DNA of 64,000 nucleotides from an uncultured Monoglobus sp. (GTDB lineage Bacteria; Bacillota; Clostridia; Monoglobales; Monoglobaceae). The stretch covers positions 186,001 to 250,000 of the forward strand of contig CANRBF010000001.1 in assembly GCA_947628795.1 (NCBI GenBank), given 5' to 3'. The position numbers and the translations under genes are program-made. The notes beneath the pieces were generated by a model. The model ran no database searches. It had not been told where the DNA came from and was given only the letters and a program-made list of their open reading frames with translations. This document shows, one piece after another, positions 25,253-33,563 of the stretch; position 1 is the stretch's first letter, and each line of letters opens with the position of its first letter.

Positions 25253-26002
25253 ATGACCGAATGGTTAACCAAAGAAAACGAGCGTATCGATGACCTATAT
25301 CCGCTCGATTTGAAAATAATTCAGGACCCGACGCAGTTTTGTTTCGGGATAGACGCGGTGATCTTGGCGGATTTCGCGGCAAGATCCGTCAAAAAACGCG
25401 CGAAAGTGATGGACATGTGCGCCGGGAACGGGATAATAACGCTGCTGCTGACCCACAAATCCGAGGCGGAACGCATCACCGCCCTTGAAATTCAGGAGGA
25501 CGTGGCCGAGATGGCCGACCGTTCTATCCGCATGAACGGGCTTGAGGGCAGAGCCGAGATGATCCGCGGCGATCTGAGACAGGCCCCCGAAATATTCGGC
25601 AGGGGAGTTTTCGACAATATAGTGTGCAATCCGCCATACAAAGAGAGCGGCGGAGGCCTTCGAAGCAAAAACCCGTCCGCCGCCATAGCGCGGCACGAGA
25701 TAATGTGCAGCCTTGAGGACGTGATAAGCTCGGCCGCCGCGCTGCTTAAACCTCTCGGCAAGCTGAGCGTGATACACCGTCCCGAGCGGCTGGCCGACCT
25801 GCTTGCTTTAATGAAGCAAAACAAGATCGAGCCCAAGCGTCTGCGGGCGGTATATCCCTCATACAAAAAGGCGGCGTCGATGATCCTGGTCGAGGGCGCG
25901 AGAGGCGGCAGGCCCAAGCTTGTATGCGAGCCTCCCCTCTATATATATGAAGAAAACGGAGAATACACCGACGAGATCAATATAATATATGAAAGAAAAT
26001 AA
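25253..26002 (+). CDS. tRNA1(Val) adenine-37 N6-methyltransferase-like enzyme
   Basis: 249-residue class I SAM-dependent methyltransferase of the TrmN6/YabB group. DLYPLDLKIIQDPTQFCFGIDAV is the family N-terminus, VMDMCAGNGIITLLL is the SAM-binding motif I, and DNIVCNPPYKESGGG contains the NPPY catalytic motif for N6-adenine methylation. It is followed after ten bases by rsmI, the same partner as in many Firmicutes (yabB-yabC region). The exact tRNA substrate is taken from the family. Confidence 0.9.
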   Translation: MTEWLTKENERIDDLYPLDLKIIQDPTQFCFGIDAVILADFAARSVKKRAKVMDMCAGNGIITLLLTHKSEAERITALEIQEDVAEMADRSIRMNGLEGRAEMIRGDLRQAPEIFGRGVFDNIVCNPPYKESGGGLRSKNPSAAIARHEIMCSLEDVISSAAALLKPLGKLSVIHRPERLADLLALMKQNKIEPKRLRAVYPSYKKAASMILVEGARGGRPKLVCEPPLYIYEENGEYTDEINIIYERK

Positions 26003-26012
26003 GGAGAATATC

Positions 26013-26858
26013 ATGGAAAACAAATTCGGAAAACTGTATCTTTGCCCCACTCCCATCGGGAACCTGGGCGACATAACCGAAAGAACTCTAAAGACCCTTG
26101 AAAGCGTCGATCTTATCGCCGCCGAGGACACGAGGGTCAGCGTCAAGCTTTTGAACCGGTTCGGCATAAAAAAACCGCTCACCAGCTACTACGAGCACAA
26201 CAAACGGGAAAAAGGCAGCTATCTTTTGGACAAGCTCAAAAGCGGGGAAAATATCGCGGTGGTGACCGACGCGGGCATGCCCGGAATATCCGATCCCGGC
26301 GAGGACATCGTGCGCCTGTGCCGCGAAAACGGCATAGAAGTCGAGGCCCTGCCGGGCGCCTGCGCCTTTGTCACCGCGCTGGTCTCATCGGGTCTGCCCA
26401 CCGGAAGATTCACGTTTGAGGGATTTTTGTCGGTAAACAAAAAAAGCCGCCGCGAGCATCTGGAAAGCCTCAAAGACGAGGCACGGACCATGATATTCTA
26501 CGAGGCGCCACATAAGCTGCCCTACACCCTGCGCGATATGGCCGAGACCTTCGGCGGCGAACGTGAGATCGTTATAGCCCGGGAAATCACCAAAAAACAC
26601 GAGGAATATCTGAGCCTGACCCTTGACGAGGCGATAAGTCATTTTGAGGAAACGCCGCCCAAAGGCGAGTTTGTGCTGATCATCCGAGGCGCCGAGCAAA
26701 AATCAGAGCCCACCGCAGCCGCGGCGGACGCGGAAACGCTTATCAAAGCCTGCATGGCGGAGAACATAAAAGGCAAGTCCATAGCCAAAATAGTTTCGGA
26801 AACTTTGGGGATCCCCAAAAACCAAGCCTATGCCATGTATCTTGAGCTTAACAAATAA
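26013..26858 (+). CDS. rsmI: 16S rRNA (cytidine-1402-2'-O) methyltransferase
   Basis: Adds the ribose methyl on C1402 of 16S rRNA. 281 residues from the ATG preceded by AAGGAG; an ATG eight codons earlier lies inside the preceding gene's end. Motifs: LYLCPTPIGNLGDITERTLK, LIAAEDTRVSVKLLNRFGI, VTDAGMPGISDPGEDIV and LPGACAFVTALVSSGLPT. The C-terminal region (LIKACMAENIKGKSIAK) is the usual extra helical domain. A strong terminator follows. Confidence 0.96.
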   Translation: MENKFGKLYLCPTPIGNLGDITERTLKTLESVDLIAAEDTRVSVKLLNRFGIKKPLTSYYEHNKREKGSYLLDKLKSGENIAVVTDAGMPGISDPGEDIVRLCRENGIEVEALPGACAFVTALVSSGLPTGRFTFEGFLSVNKKSRREHLESLKDEARTMIFYEAPHKLPYTLRDMAETFGGEREIVIAREITKKHEEYLSLTLDEAISHFEETPPKGEFVLIIRGAEQKSEPTAAAADAETLIKACMAENIKGKSIAKIVSETLGIPKNQAYAMYLELNK

Positions 26859-26864
26859 AAATAA

Positions 26865-26904
26865 CCGCTTTCGTTTATGCCGAAATAAACGAAAGCGGAT
26901 TTTT
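26865..26904. terminator. Bidirectional terminator rsmI / pgeF
   Basis: CCGCTTTCGTTTA (26865-26877) pairs perfectly with TAAACGAAAGCGG (26886-26898). ATTTTTAC follows on the plus strand and TTATTTTTATT on the minus strand. It separates two convergent operons. Confidence 0.9.
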
Positions 26905-27703
26905 ACTTTATCGCGATAAACGCCACCTGACGCCCGGTATGCTCCTTGTGGGTCCTGTAGGAATAATATTTGTCGGAATTGCAGATCGTGCATTCCTCCG
27001 AGACAAATATATTCTCTGGTCTGACGCCCTCGGCGGCTATCATGTCGCGGTTCGCCGCCCACAGATCCACATGGAACTTGTCGCTTAGCTTCGGGATCCT
27101 GTATTTTTCGTCAAAATTTTCTGCCGTCGCGCGGTCGACCTCAAAGCAGCACGGGCCTATGCTCGGCCCTATCGCGGCGATGATATCGCACGGGTCGCAG
27201 CCGAATTTTTCGCGCATCAGGCGCACGGTTTTTCCCCCGATATTTTGGGCTGTGCCGCGCCATCCCGCGTGGGACGCGGCGGCGATTTTTTTCACCGGGT
27301 CGCACAGCAGCAGCGGCACGCAGTCGGCGGTGAAAATTATCAGCGCGACACCCCTCTCGGCGGTGATCAGCCCGTCGGTGTCGCGAATGTCGCTATCCAC
27401 CTGAAAAATACCCTTGCCGCAGTCGGCGCTCGTGACGATCCTTATATTATCGGTATGGGTCTGGCGGGCGCACACCGCGCGCCTTATGTCAAAGCCCATA
27501 TCCTCGGCCAGCAGCTTGTAGTTTTCAAGCACGCTTTCGGGCTCGTCGCCCACGCGGAATCCGAAGTTGAAGCCCTCGATCCTGCCGCGGCTCACTCCGC
27601 CGCTCCGCCGCGTAAAGCCGTTAAAAAAGCCCGAATCGCTCATTTTTTTGAGCGCGATGCAGCTCCTGTCGGCATTTTTTATCTCGTAAAATTCTTTGTT
27701 CAT
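26903..27703 (-). CDS. pgeF: Multicopper-oxidase-fold purine nucleoside phosphorylase/deaminase (YfiH/PgeF, LACC1 family)
   Basis: 266 residues of the YfiH/DUF152 family. Members cleave or deaminate purine nucleosides, and E. coli PgeF (YfiH) corrects peptidoglycan stems carrying L-Ser. Metal and active-site motifs are ARQTHTDNIRIVTSADCGKG, IIFTADCVPLLLCDPV and AASHAGWRGTAQNI, with the CCFEVD stretch near residue 190. It is third in the rlmB-ymdB-pgeF unit. Which activity dominates cannot be read from the sequence. Confidence 0.88.
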   Translation of the reverse strand: MNKEFYEIKNADRSCIALKKMSDSGFFNGFTRRSGGVSRGRIEGFNFGFRVGDEPESVLENYKLLAEDMGFDIRRAVCARQTHTDNIRIVTSADCGKGIFQVDSDIRDTDGLITAERGVALIIFTADCVPLLLCDPVKKIAAASHAGWRGTAQNIGGKTVRLMREKFGCDPCDIIAAIGPSIGPCCFEVDRATAENFDEKYRIPKLSDKFHVDLWAANRDMIAAEGVRPENIFVSEECTICNSDKYYSYRTHKEHTGRQVAFIAIK

Positions 27704-27704
27704 A

Positions 27705-28487
27705 TCACTGCTCTCCCTCGATGTTCACCCGATGCACAGCGGTGACTTTTTTCGTCCTGTTGTCGATGTCGAACACGCAGCCGCTGAGCCGCACCTCTCC
27801 CTCGGTCTCCTTCATGAACTTCACGCGCTTGCCCGATTTCATAAAATAGTCGAGCACTATGTCTATCTTTGTGCCGATTATCGAGTTCTTGATGCCGGTC
27901 ATGCCGAGGTCAGAGATAAAGCCCGTACCTTTCGGCAGTATCTGCTCGTCGGCGGTCTGCACGTGGGTGTGGGTACCGAACACGATCTGGGCGCGGCCGT
28001 CCAGAAAATGTCCCATCGCCAGCCGCTCGCTGGTCGCCTCGGCGTGCATATCCACGATTATAATATCGCTGTCGATTTTTTTGAGCGCAGCGTTCACCGC
28101 GTGGAACGGGCAGTCGGCGGGCGCCATATTGACCCTGCCCACTAAGTTTATGACCGCGACCGTGGCGTATCCCATGTCGATCTCCACGTATCCCCGACCC
28201 TCCATCTCGGGGGGGAAATTCAACGGCCGCACAAGGCGCCGATTTTCCTCTACGGCTATCTCGCCGTTTTTGCAGCTGAACGTGTGGTTGCCCATCGTGA
28301 TAACGTCAACGCCTCTGTCTATCAGGCGGTCGGCTATCTCCGGATTTATGCCGTTGGTCTCGGCGGCGTTCTCGGCGTTCGCCACCACAAAGTCTATGTT
28401 AAACCTGCCGCGTATCTTGTTCAGGTTGCGCTCCACATACTCCCTGCCGCTTCTTCCCACTATATCGCCTATCGCAAGTATTCTCAT
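27705..28487 (-). CDS. ymdB: YmdB family metallophosphoesterase
   Basis: 260 residues of the TIGR00282 family, cAMP/cGMP phosphodiesterases that affect biofilm and motility in Bacillus. The two-metal site is seen in MRILAIGDIVGRSGREYVE, FVVANAENAAETNGI, VITMGNHTF, IIIVDMHAEATSE and VFGTHTHVQTADEQIL. It overlaps rlmB by four bases and ends two bases before pgeF. Confidence 0.92.
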   Translation of the reverse strand: MRILAIGDIVGRSGREYVERNLNKIRGRFNIDFVVANAENAAETNGINPEIADRLIDRGVDVITMGNHTFSCKNGEIAVEENRRLVRPLNFPPEMEGRGYVEIDMGYATVAVINLVGRVNMAPADCPFHAVNAALKKIDSDIIIVDMHAEATSERLAMGHFLDGRAQIVFGTHTHVQTADEQILPKGTGFISDLGMTGIKNSIIGTKIDIVLDYFMKSGKRVKFMKETEGEVRLSGCVFDIDNRTKKVTAVHRVNIEGEQ

Positions 28488-29272
28488 AATAATCTCTCCT
28501 GTTTCTTGATTCTTTGCCGCACCGTCTCATAAAGCAAAACTCCCGCGGCAACCGACGCGTTCAGCGATTCCGCCTCTCCGAGCATCGGTATCTTGACTAA
28601 AAAATCGCAGCTCTCGCGGACGATTCGGCTCATGCCCGCACCCTCGCTGCCGACGACGATCCCCAGCGGACCCGACAGGTCGCTTTCAAAACAACTTCGC
28701 TCGGCCGAAAGATCGGTCCCGGCTATCCACAGCCCGCGCTTTTTGAGCTTTTCTATAGCGGACGTCAGATTGGTCGCCTTGGCGACAAGCGTGTACTCAA
28801 CTGCTCCCGCGCTGACCTTCGCCACCGTGGCGGTCAGCTGCGCGCTGCGGTTCTTGGGAATGATCACGCCGTGAGCTCCCGCGGCGTTGGCTGTCCTGAT
28901 TATGCTTCCCAAATTGTGGGGGTCGGTGATCCCGTCGCAGATAACCACAAAGGGCGGCTCGCCCCGCTCCTCGGCTCGGCGCAGTATATCCTCGATCTCG
29001 GCGTAGGCGTGAGCCGCCGCCAACGCAGCCACGCCCTGATGATTGGCGCCTCCGCACATTTTGTCGAGCCTGCGCGCGTCGGCAAAGTCATACCGCACGC
29101 CGCCGCTCTTGGCGAGGTTTTTGATCTTTTTTATCGCGGGATGGTTCAGCCCGTCCTGAATGTATATTCGGTCTATGGCGCGCCCGGCGCTTAAAGCCTC
29201 GATAACCGGATTCCTGCCGTATATGATATCGGTTCTGTCGCTTCCGCCCGCTCCCTCGTTACGGTTCCGCAT
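28484..29272 (-). CDS. rlmB: TrmH/RlmB family 23S rRNA 2'-O-methyltransferase
   Basis: SPOUT methyltransferase expected to methylate the ribose of G2251 in 23S rRNA. 262 residues. IIYGRNPVIEALSAGRAIDR is the N-terminal substrate-binding motif; knot motifs are DPHNLGSIIRTANAAGAHGV, GIVVGSEGAGMSRIV and ESLNASVAAGVLLYE. First gene of its operon, with promoter 29307-29335. A related TrmH enzyme with another target is possible. Confidence 0.9.
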   Translation of the reverse strand: MRNRNEGAGGSDRTDIIYGRNPVIEALSAGRAIDRIYIQDGLNHPAIKKIKNLAKSGGVRYDFADARRLDKMCGGANHQGVAALAAAHAYAEIEDILRRAEERGEPPFVVICDGITDPHNLGSIIRTANAAGAHGVIIPKNRSAQLTATVAKVSAGAVEYTLVAKATNLTSAIEKLKKRGLWIAGTDLSAERSCFESDLSGPLGIVVGSEGAGMSRIVRESCDFLVKIPMLGEAESLNASVAAGVLLYETVRQRIKKQERLL

Positions 29273-29306
29273 AATAATTACCTCTTATCTGTTATTCTAT
29301 GCACTG

Positions 29307-29335
29307 AGTATAACACAAAGTCGAAAATAATTCAA
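29307..29335 (-). promoter_or_regulatory. Promoter of rlmB-ymdB-pgeF
   Basis: TTGAAT (29330-29335), 17 bases, TATACT (29307-29312) on the minus strand. Confidence 0.7.
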
Positions 29336-29361
29336 TACGGCAAAAATTAATTTTTCATATT

Positions 29362-29384
29362 AAAACCGGCGGATACCCTCCGCC
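29362..29384 (-). terminator. Terminator of hicAB
   Basis: GGCGGA and TCCGCC (29368-29384) form a six-base stem with GGTTTTAAT after it on the minus strand, 18 bases past the hicB stop. Confidence 0.6.
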
Positions 29385-29401
29385 CGCTATAAAGTTTTCG
29401 C

Positions 29402-29737
29402 CTATCTTGAAACATATTCCCTTATCGCCTGTTCCACGGTCGAATTCAATGTTCTGTTATGAGCCGCGGCGTAGATCGCCAAACTCTTGTGAAGCGCGGG
29501 CGATATCCTGACATTGAAGCTCCCCTTGTAGGTCTTTTGCGGCTCCTCGCCGTTTTCCTCGCACATTAAAAGATAATCGTCGACCGCGTCCTCAAAATCG
29601 GCCTTGAGCTCGGAAACGCTCTCGCCCTCGTAAGAAATCAGACCGTTTATTCCGATAACTTTTCCGTATAAAATATTATCATCAGCCGAATATTCGACCG
29701 TTCCGTAATAGTCCTTATATTCTAAAATATTATTCAT
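29402..29737 (-). CDS. hicB: HicB-type antitoxin
   Basis: 111 residues. The N-terminal degraded-RNase-H-like HicB domain (YKDYYGTVEYSADDNILYGKV, GLISYEGESVSELKADFEDA, VDDYLLMCEENG) neutralises the toxin, and the C-terminal ribbon-helix-helix (GSFNVRISPALHKSLAIYAA, then NSTVEQAIREYV) binds DNA. It overlaps hicA by four bases. It should repress its own promoter at the palindrome 30029-30047. Confidence 0.93.
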   Translation of the reverse strand: MNNILEYKDYYGTVEYSADDNILYGKVIGINGLISYEGESVSELKADFEDAVDDYLLMCEENGEEPQKTYKGSFNVRISPALHKSLAIYAAAHNRTLNSTVEQAIREYVSR

Positions 29738-29985
29738 ATCAGATCCTCCTTTTCAAGAATTTCAATAATCTGCTTGATTTGATATTTAAGAAGCTCGTTC
29801 CTAGGGTGCGGCTTGTGGAGCATAATAGGAATTCCGTTTCTGACAAATTTGACTCTCGAACCGCCGGTCTTTCCCTTATTGTTCATTTTAACGCCGAGCA
29901 GTTCAAGAAGCGTCCGCATTTCTTCAAACGTGAAATCGGCCGGCATACTTTTAAGCCTTAAAATTAATTTTTCTTTCTTGCTCAT
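29734..29985 (-). CDS. hicA: HicA-type mRNA interferase toxin
   Basis: 83 residues from the second ATG (MSKKEKLILRLKSMPADFTF), which has GGAGG seven bases upstream; the first ATG is too close to that site. The dsRBD-like fold signature is GGSRVKFVRNGIPIMLHKPH with the catalytic histidine in LHKPHPRNELLKYQIKQIIE. HicA toxins cleave mRNA in the cytoplasm. The toxin gene precedes its antitoxin, the common order for HicAB. Confidence 0.92.
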   Translation of the reverse strand: MSKKEKLILRLKSMPADFTFEEMRTLLELLGVKMNNKGKTGGSRVKFVRNGIPIMLHKPHPRNELLKYQIKQIIEILEKEDLI

Positions 29986-30003
29986 TTTCATTCCTCCGCT
30001 TTT

Positions 30004-30047
30004 ATTATAACATATTTAAAAGCAAAATGCAACTAATTTTTAGTCGC
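30004..30047 (-). promoter_or_regulatory. hicAB promoter with overlapping palindromic operator
   Basis: TTGCAT (30027-30032), 17 bases, TATAAT (30004-30009) on the minus strand. GCAACTAA-TTT-TTAGTCGC (30029-30047), one mismatch from a perfect palindrome, overlaps the -35 and is the likely HicB binding site. Confidence 0.7.
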
Positions 30048-30090
30048 TTTTAGCGTTATATATGCTGCCACATTTTATAGAGCCAGAGAA

Positions 30091-30112
30091 AAGGCGCCCC
30101 GCGGGGCGCCTT
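30091..30112 (-). terminator. Terminator of the secreted Pro/Thr-rich protein gene
   Basis: AAGGCGCCCC pairs with GGGGCGCCTT; TTCTCTGG follows on the minus strand. It lies 30 bases past the stop at 30143. Confidence 0.75.
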
Positions 30113-30142
30113 GCGTATTTATTGGGAAGATTTATTTTTTTC

Positions 30143-31771
30143 TTATTTAAAGCTTATTTCTTTTGTCTCGGATAAAGGCTCTGCCGAGCTGAAATCGCTC
30201 CAAACAAAGGCTTTTATCGAGCCGATCTTCCGGGTCTGAGGCGGGATGTTGAATCCGAAAGAATAATCATAATCGGGCGCGAAATCGGCGCGCACATAGT
30301 CGATATTCAGCAGTATGCCCTCCTCGTTATATACCGCGACGAAAATATAATCCTTTGAGCTTTCGGCCTTCAGCTTTTTGAGCGTGACTTCCGCCTCAAA
30401 GCTTCCGTTTTCGGGCGGCGCCTCAAGCTTTTCGCCGGCCTGTGTGAGTATGGACAGACCGCCGATCTCATACGGATGATCCTCGGGCTTGTCGGTCGGC
30501 TGCGGCTCGGCTGTCGCCGAGGGAGACGGCGCACCGCTCGCATCCGGCTCGGCTGTCGCCGACGGCATGGGCGATGACGTCACATCCGGCGCCGCTGTCG
30601 CCGTGGGTATGGGCGATGATGTCTCATCTGGCTCATTTGTCGGTTCGGGCTCATTGCCGATATCCACTCGCTCATAGCTCGCGTTGCCGCTTGTGTCAAC
30701 GGCGCAGATCACTATGGATCTATCCGTTTTTATAGTTCCGCCGGAAGCCGAGATCGGTTTTCTCTCTGTCAGGAAAAATTCATCCGTGCCGTTGTCGGAC
30801 CTGCCTATCTGTTTAAGCTCAACATCGGCATAATCTATTCTCGCTATGCCGATATTATCCGCGGCTGTCACCTTTATTTCCGACGGTTCATTTTCGGACG
30901 CGGGTATTGTCACGTCAAAGTCGATCTCGGGCGGCTTGGTGTCGACTTGAGACGGTTTTGACAGTTCCTTCGTCACAACCGTGTATTTTCCCTCGGAATC
31001 TTCGATGAACAGCTTGTATGAGCCGGTATATTTTAAGTTATACGCGCCGTTTTCATCGGGCTTTACCTCAAGTCCGGAGTTTATGAAGCTGTCCATCAGC
31101 TTTGAGATCATATCATCGTATTGGGCGTTGCAATAGTCGGGCGGCAAAGATTCCGGCCATGAACCGGGCGGCAGCAGATAATCTTTTACGAGAGCGTAAC
31201 GCTTTATCGTCTTTCCCTTGCCGCACTCCATATTCCTGATCGAGGCCGAAGCGATCGTATCCTTTGAATAATCTCCGAAGTTTTTGAACTCAATATCCGC
31301 CATGGGACGCTCTGTTTCTATCTCGTTTATGTCAACCCTCTTTATAAACTGCGGCGCTCCGCTCGTATCGGATATCCAGCCGCAGAATATGTATGTGCCG
31401 TTTAAACAAATATCAAGGTCAAACCTGATCTTATAGCTTCCGCCATACCATTCGGACTGTTTTGTTATCAAATTTTCTTTTTCTTTGTTGTCGGCGTAAA
31501 CTTGATTTAAATCCGCGCCGCTTTCAAGCTCTTCAACTCTGAGCCACGACGCTTTTATAAAACGATCCGCGGGGTACGCGCCCGACGTCTGCGTTCCGCT
31601 GTCAAATACCGCTTGAAGCGTGAACGGGTGCATTGTGTAGACATAACCGAGGCTGCTGCCGTGCCTCACCGTGACAGAAAGACTCGGCGCGACATCTTCC
31701 GCGAACGCGAGCGGCGCCGAGGCGGCGAATATCATAAGCGCCGCCAAAATTAAACCGATAAATTTTTTCAT
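30143..31771 (-). CDS. Secreted protein with Pro/Thr linker and shared C-terminal domain
   Basis: 542 residues; function not recognised. A signal peptide (LILAALMIFAASAPLAFA) is followed by ~370 residues with two Ig-like or Fn3-like stretches (PEIDFDVTIPASENEPSEIK, then ADNIGIARIDYADV). A Pro/Thr/Ser linker comes next (about 385-430, repeating ATAEPD and SSPIP) and then a C-terminal ~100-residue domain (KDYIFVAVYNEEGILL to IKAFVWSDFSSAEPLSE). That last domain is homologous to the end of the leucine-rich-repeat protein at 61688-63445. The gene lies directly downstream of the LytTR two-component genes, behind repeated promoter modules, and may be their target. Confidence 0.8.
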   Translation of the reverse strand: MKKFIGLILAALMIFAASAPLAFAEDVAPSLSVTVRHGSSLGYVYTMHPFTLQAVFDSGTQTSGAYPADRFIKASWLRVEELESGADLNQVYADNKEKENLITKQSEWYGGSYKIRFDLDICLNGTYIFCGWISDTSGAPQFIKRVDINEIETERPMADIEFKNFGDYSKDTIASASIRNMECGKGKTIKRYALVKDYLLPPGSWPESLPPDYCNAQYDDMISKLMDSFINSGLEVKPDENGAYNLKYTGSYKLFIEDSEGKYTVVTKELSKPSQVDTKPPEIDFDVTIPASENEPSEIKVTAADNIGIARIDYADVELKQIGRSDNGTDEFFLTERKPISASGGTIKTDRSIVICAVDTSGNASYERVDIGNEPEPTNEPDETSSPIPTATAAPDVTSSPMPSATAEPDASGAPSPSATAEPQPTDKPEDHPYEIGGLSILTQAGEKLEAPPENGSFEAEVTLKKLKAESSKDYIFVAVYNEEGILLNIDYVRADFAPDYDYSFGFNIPPQTRKIGSIKAFVWSDFSSAEPLSETKEISFK

Positions 31772-31828
31772 TTTAGTTCCCTCCGTTTGTATATATTAAT
31801 TATTTATTATTAAACAAAACCTTGTGTT

Positions 31829-31858
31829 TCAAGCATAGCGCCTGCGCTTTTTTCACAA
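31829..31858 (-). repeat. Degenerate copy of the promoter module
   Basis: The plus-strand segment CAAGCATAGCGCCTGCGC plus T-run closely matches 31981-32010, but its -35 equivalent is TTGTGA with a 15-base spacer, so it may be inactive. Another, inverted copy lies at 32120-32155 (AAAAAAGCGCCATACATTGA on the plus strand). Confidence 0.6.
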
Positions 31859-31982
31859 AATAATTATAACACAAAAATAATCGAAACTTTTTTCATGTAA
31901 TAATTAGGCCGTTTCGTGTAATTTTTAAGCCGATCTATATTTTGCGGTTATCATTTTTATATAAAAAATGTCTTATGTCTCA

Positions 31983-32047
31983 AGTATAGCGCCTTGCGCT
32001 TTTTTGTCAACGGCTGTATCGTGAACTACCGTTTTATATCGTGAACT
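31983..32047 (-). promoter_or_regulatory. Activator-type promoter module B
   Basis: TTGACA (32005-32010), 16 bases, TATACT (31983-31988) on the minus strand. Six bases upstream of the -35 lie two copies of AGTTCACGATA (32017-32027 and 32037-32047) with a 20-base period. This geometry resembles promoters with paired LytTR binding sites. It should transcribe toward the secreted protein gene. Confidence 0.6.
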
Positions 32048-32185
32048 GCATATTTTACAATATCTAAAGCGCGAAGATCGGGGGCTCTCTTAGGATGTGA
32101 TATGCCTTTGATATATCTTTTGTGATTTTAAAAAAGCGCCATACATTGAGATATTCGGGGCTCGGTTACTGACCCTTATATCTCA

Positions 32186-32254
32186 AGTATGGCACCTTGT
32201 ATTTAATTTGTCAACCCGATTTGCAGCATCGGTCGTATATCTGCAACATCGGTC
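32186..32254 (-). promoter_or_regulatory. Activator-type promoter module A
   Basis: TTGACA (32209-32214), 17 bases, CATACT (32186-32191) on the minus strand. Seven bases upstream of the -35 are two copies of GACCGATGYTGCA (32222-32234 and 32242-32254), again with a 20-base period; the distal copy overlaps the histidine kinase stop codon. No open frame with a ribosome-binding site was seen between modules A and B. Confidence 0.6.
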
Positions 32255-33563
32255 AAATATTATCTTTAATTGCTTGGTAATTTATGATTATTGTGGTGTT
32301 GAAAATCTTTTTGCCGCCGTCATAGCTCCATCTGATTTTTCCGTCATAGTTTTTGAGCGCTTGCTTTATGCTGAGCACGCCTATTCCGTGGGCGGCTTTG
32401 TCTTTTTTCCGAGTGAGAAGTTTTCCGTCCTCGACCGTGGGCTCGGTGTCGGCGCTGTTGTCGACCTTTATCACGACGAACGCGCTGTTCATATCGTATA
32501 TGCTTAAAAATATTTTCTTGTTCTCGGAAAGCTTGCAGCTCTCTATCGCGTTGTCCAAAAGATTGGCGAAGATCGCGACGATATCCGCCTCGCTTATAAA
32601 TGATATGTCGATATCCTGAATGTATATTTGAAACTCGATGCCCTCGGCGCCGCACTCGTTCATTTTTTGTGACAGAAGTATATTAAGCGCCTTGTTGTTG
32701 GTATACTCTACCAAAAGGAATTCTTTGTTTTTATCCTCGATCTTATGTATAAGTGACAGCACCTCGGTTTGGTCGGCGCTCAGCATAGCCTCTATGTTGG
32801 CGCAGTATTTGTTAAAATCATGCACCATTATTTTAAGCTCATCATACTTCTCCTTTATCAGCCGATAGCTTTCAAAATCGGTCTTGTTTTTGTTCTCGAT
32901 CTCCCTGAGTCTTTTGATCTGTATATTTTTATCAATAATTCTGTCAAATACAATGTATACGATAAAATTGGCCGCGATAAGCATAAAACTTATTATTAAG
33001 AATAGCATTTCCGCTTCATAATTTAAATTAGGTCTCATGTTGTCAAACGCATATAAAAAACCGCAGGTGCATATCGGCAGCATCAACAGCAAAAGCACTT
33101 CCGCAACCTTTTCGGAATATTTTTTGCTTGATGAAAAACGCTTTAAAGTAATGACAAAAACAAAATACAGTGTTTTTGAAACAAGCGAATATAACATATC
33201 TTGCCCGAAAACAAAATAGGCGGTGGGAGTTTCGGTTATATTCACGCTTAGGATAAATTCGCCGATCAGTTCCGTAAACATCATAAACACAGTCAAAATA
33301 ATAACATTAAGTACAATTCTTCCTGGTGTTTCCGCAAAGCCCATATACAGCACAATAAATGTTATCGCTATAAAGCTGATTATATTTAATACAGGAATAT
33401 ATAAAAGGCATAAAGCGCCTATAACTATATAACCGAGAATAATTATCAAATTACTTTTTGCTCTGCTCTCTCTGTACTGCATAATTCCGTTTGAATATAA
33501 TATAAGAGAAACACACTCAATAAGCACACAAAGCTCTGTTGTAATATCATTCAGACTCATCAT
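32253..33563 (-). CDS. AgrC-like GHKL sensor histidine kinase
   Basis: 436 residues. The first ~210 contain about six or seven membrane segments, as in AgrC-type peptide sensors. A coiled linker follows, then the phosphoacceptor region MVHDFNKYCANIEAML with His near residue 247, the N-box ANLLDNAIESCKL and the G-box HGIGVLSIKQALKNYDG. Its ATG overlaps the response regulator stop (ATGA). No agrB or agrD gene is visible nearby, so the signal is unknown; it could be a peptide encoded elsewhere or a non-peptide cue. Confidence 0.9.
   Translation of the reverse strand: MMSLNDITTELCVLIECVSLILYSNGIMQYRESRAKSNLIIILGYIVIGALCLLYIPVLNIISFIAITFIVLYMGFAETPGRIVLNVIILTVFMMFTELIGEFILSVNITETPTAYFVFGQDMLYSLVSKTLYFVFVITLKRFSSSKKYSEKVAEVLLLLMLPICTCGFLYAFDNMRPNLNYEAEMLFLIISFMLIAANFIVYIVFDRIIDKNIQIKRLREIENKNKTDFESYRLIKEKYDELKIMVHDFNKYCANIEAMLSADQTEVLSLIHKIEDKNKEFLLVEYTNNKALNILLSQKMNECGAEGIEFQIYIQDIDISFISEADIVAIFANLLDNAIESCKLSENKKIFLSIYDMNSAFVVIKVDNSADTEPTVEDGKLLTRKKDKAAHGIGVLSIKQALKNYDGKIRWSYDGGKKIFNTTIIINYQAIKDNI

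Noticed and set aside
32000-32180. AgrD-like pro-peptide gene between the promoter modules
   Set aside because: Only an 18-codon frame (MYGAFLKSQKIYQ...) without a ribosome-binding site was found.
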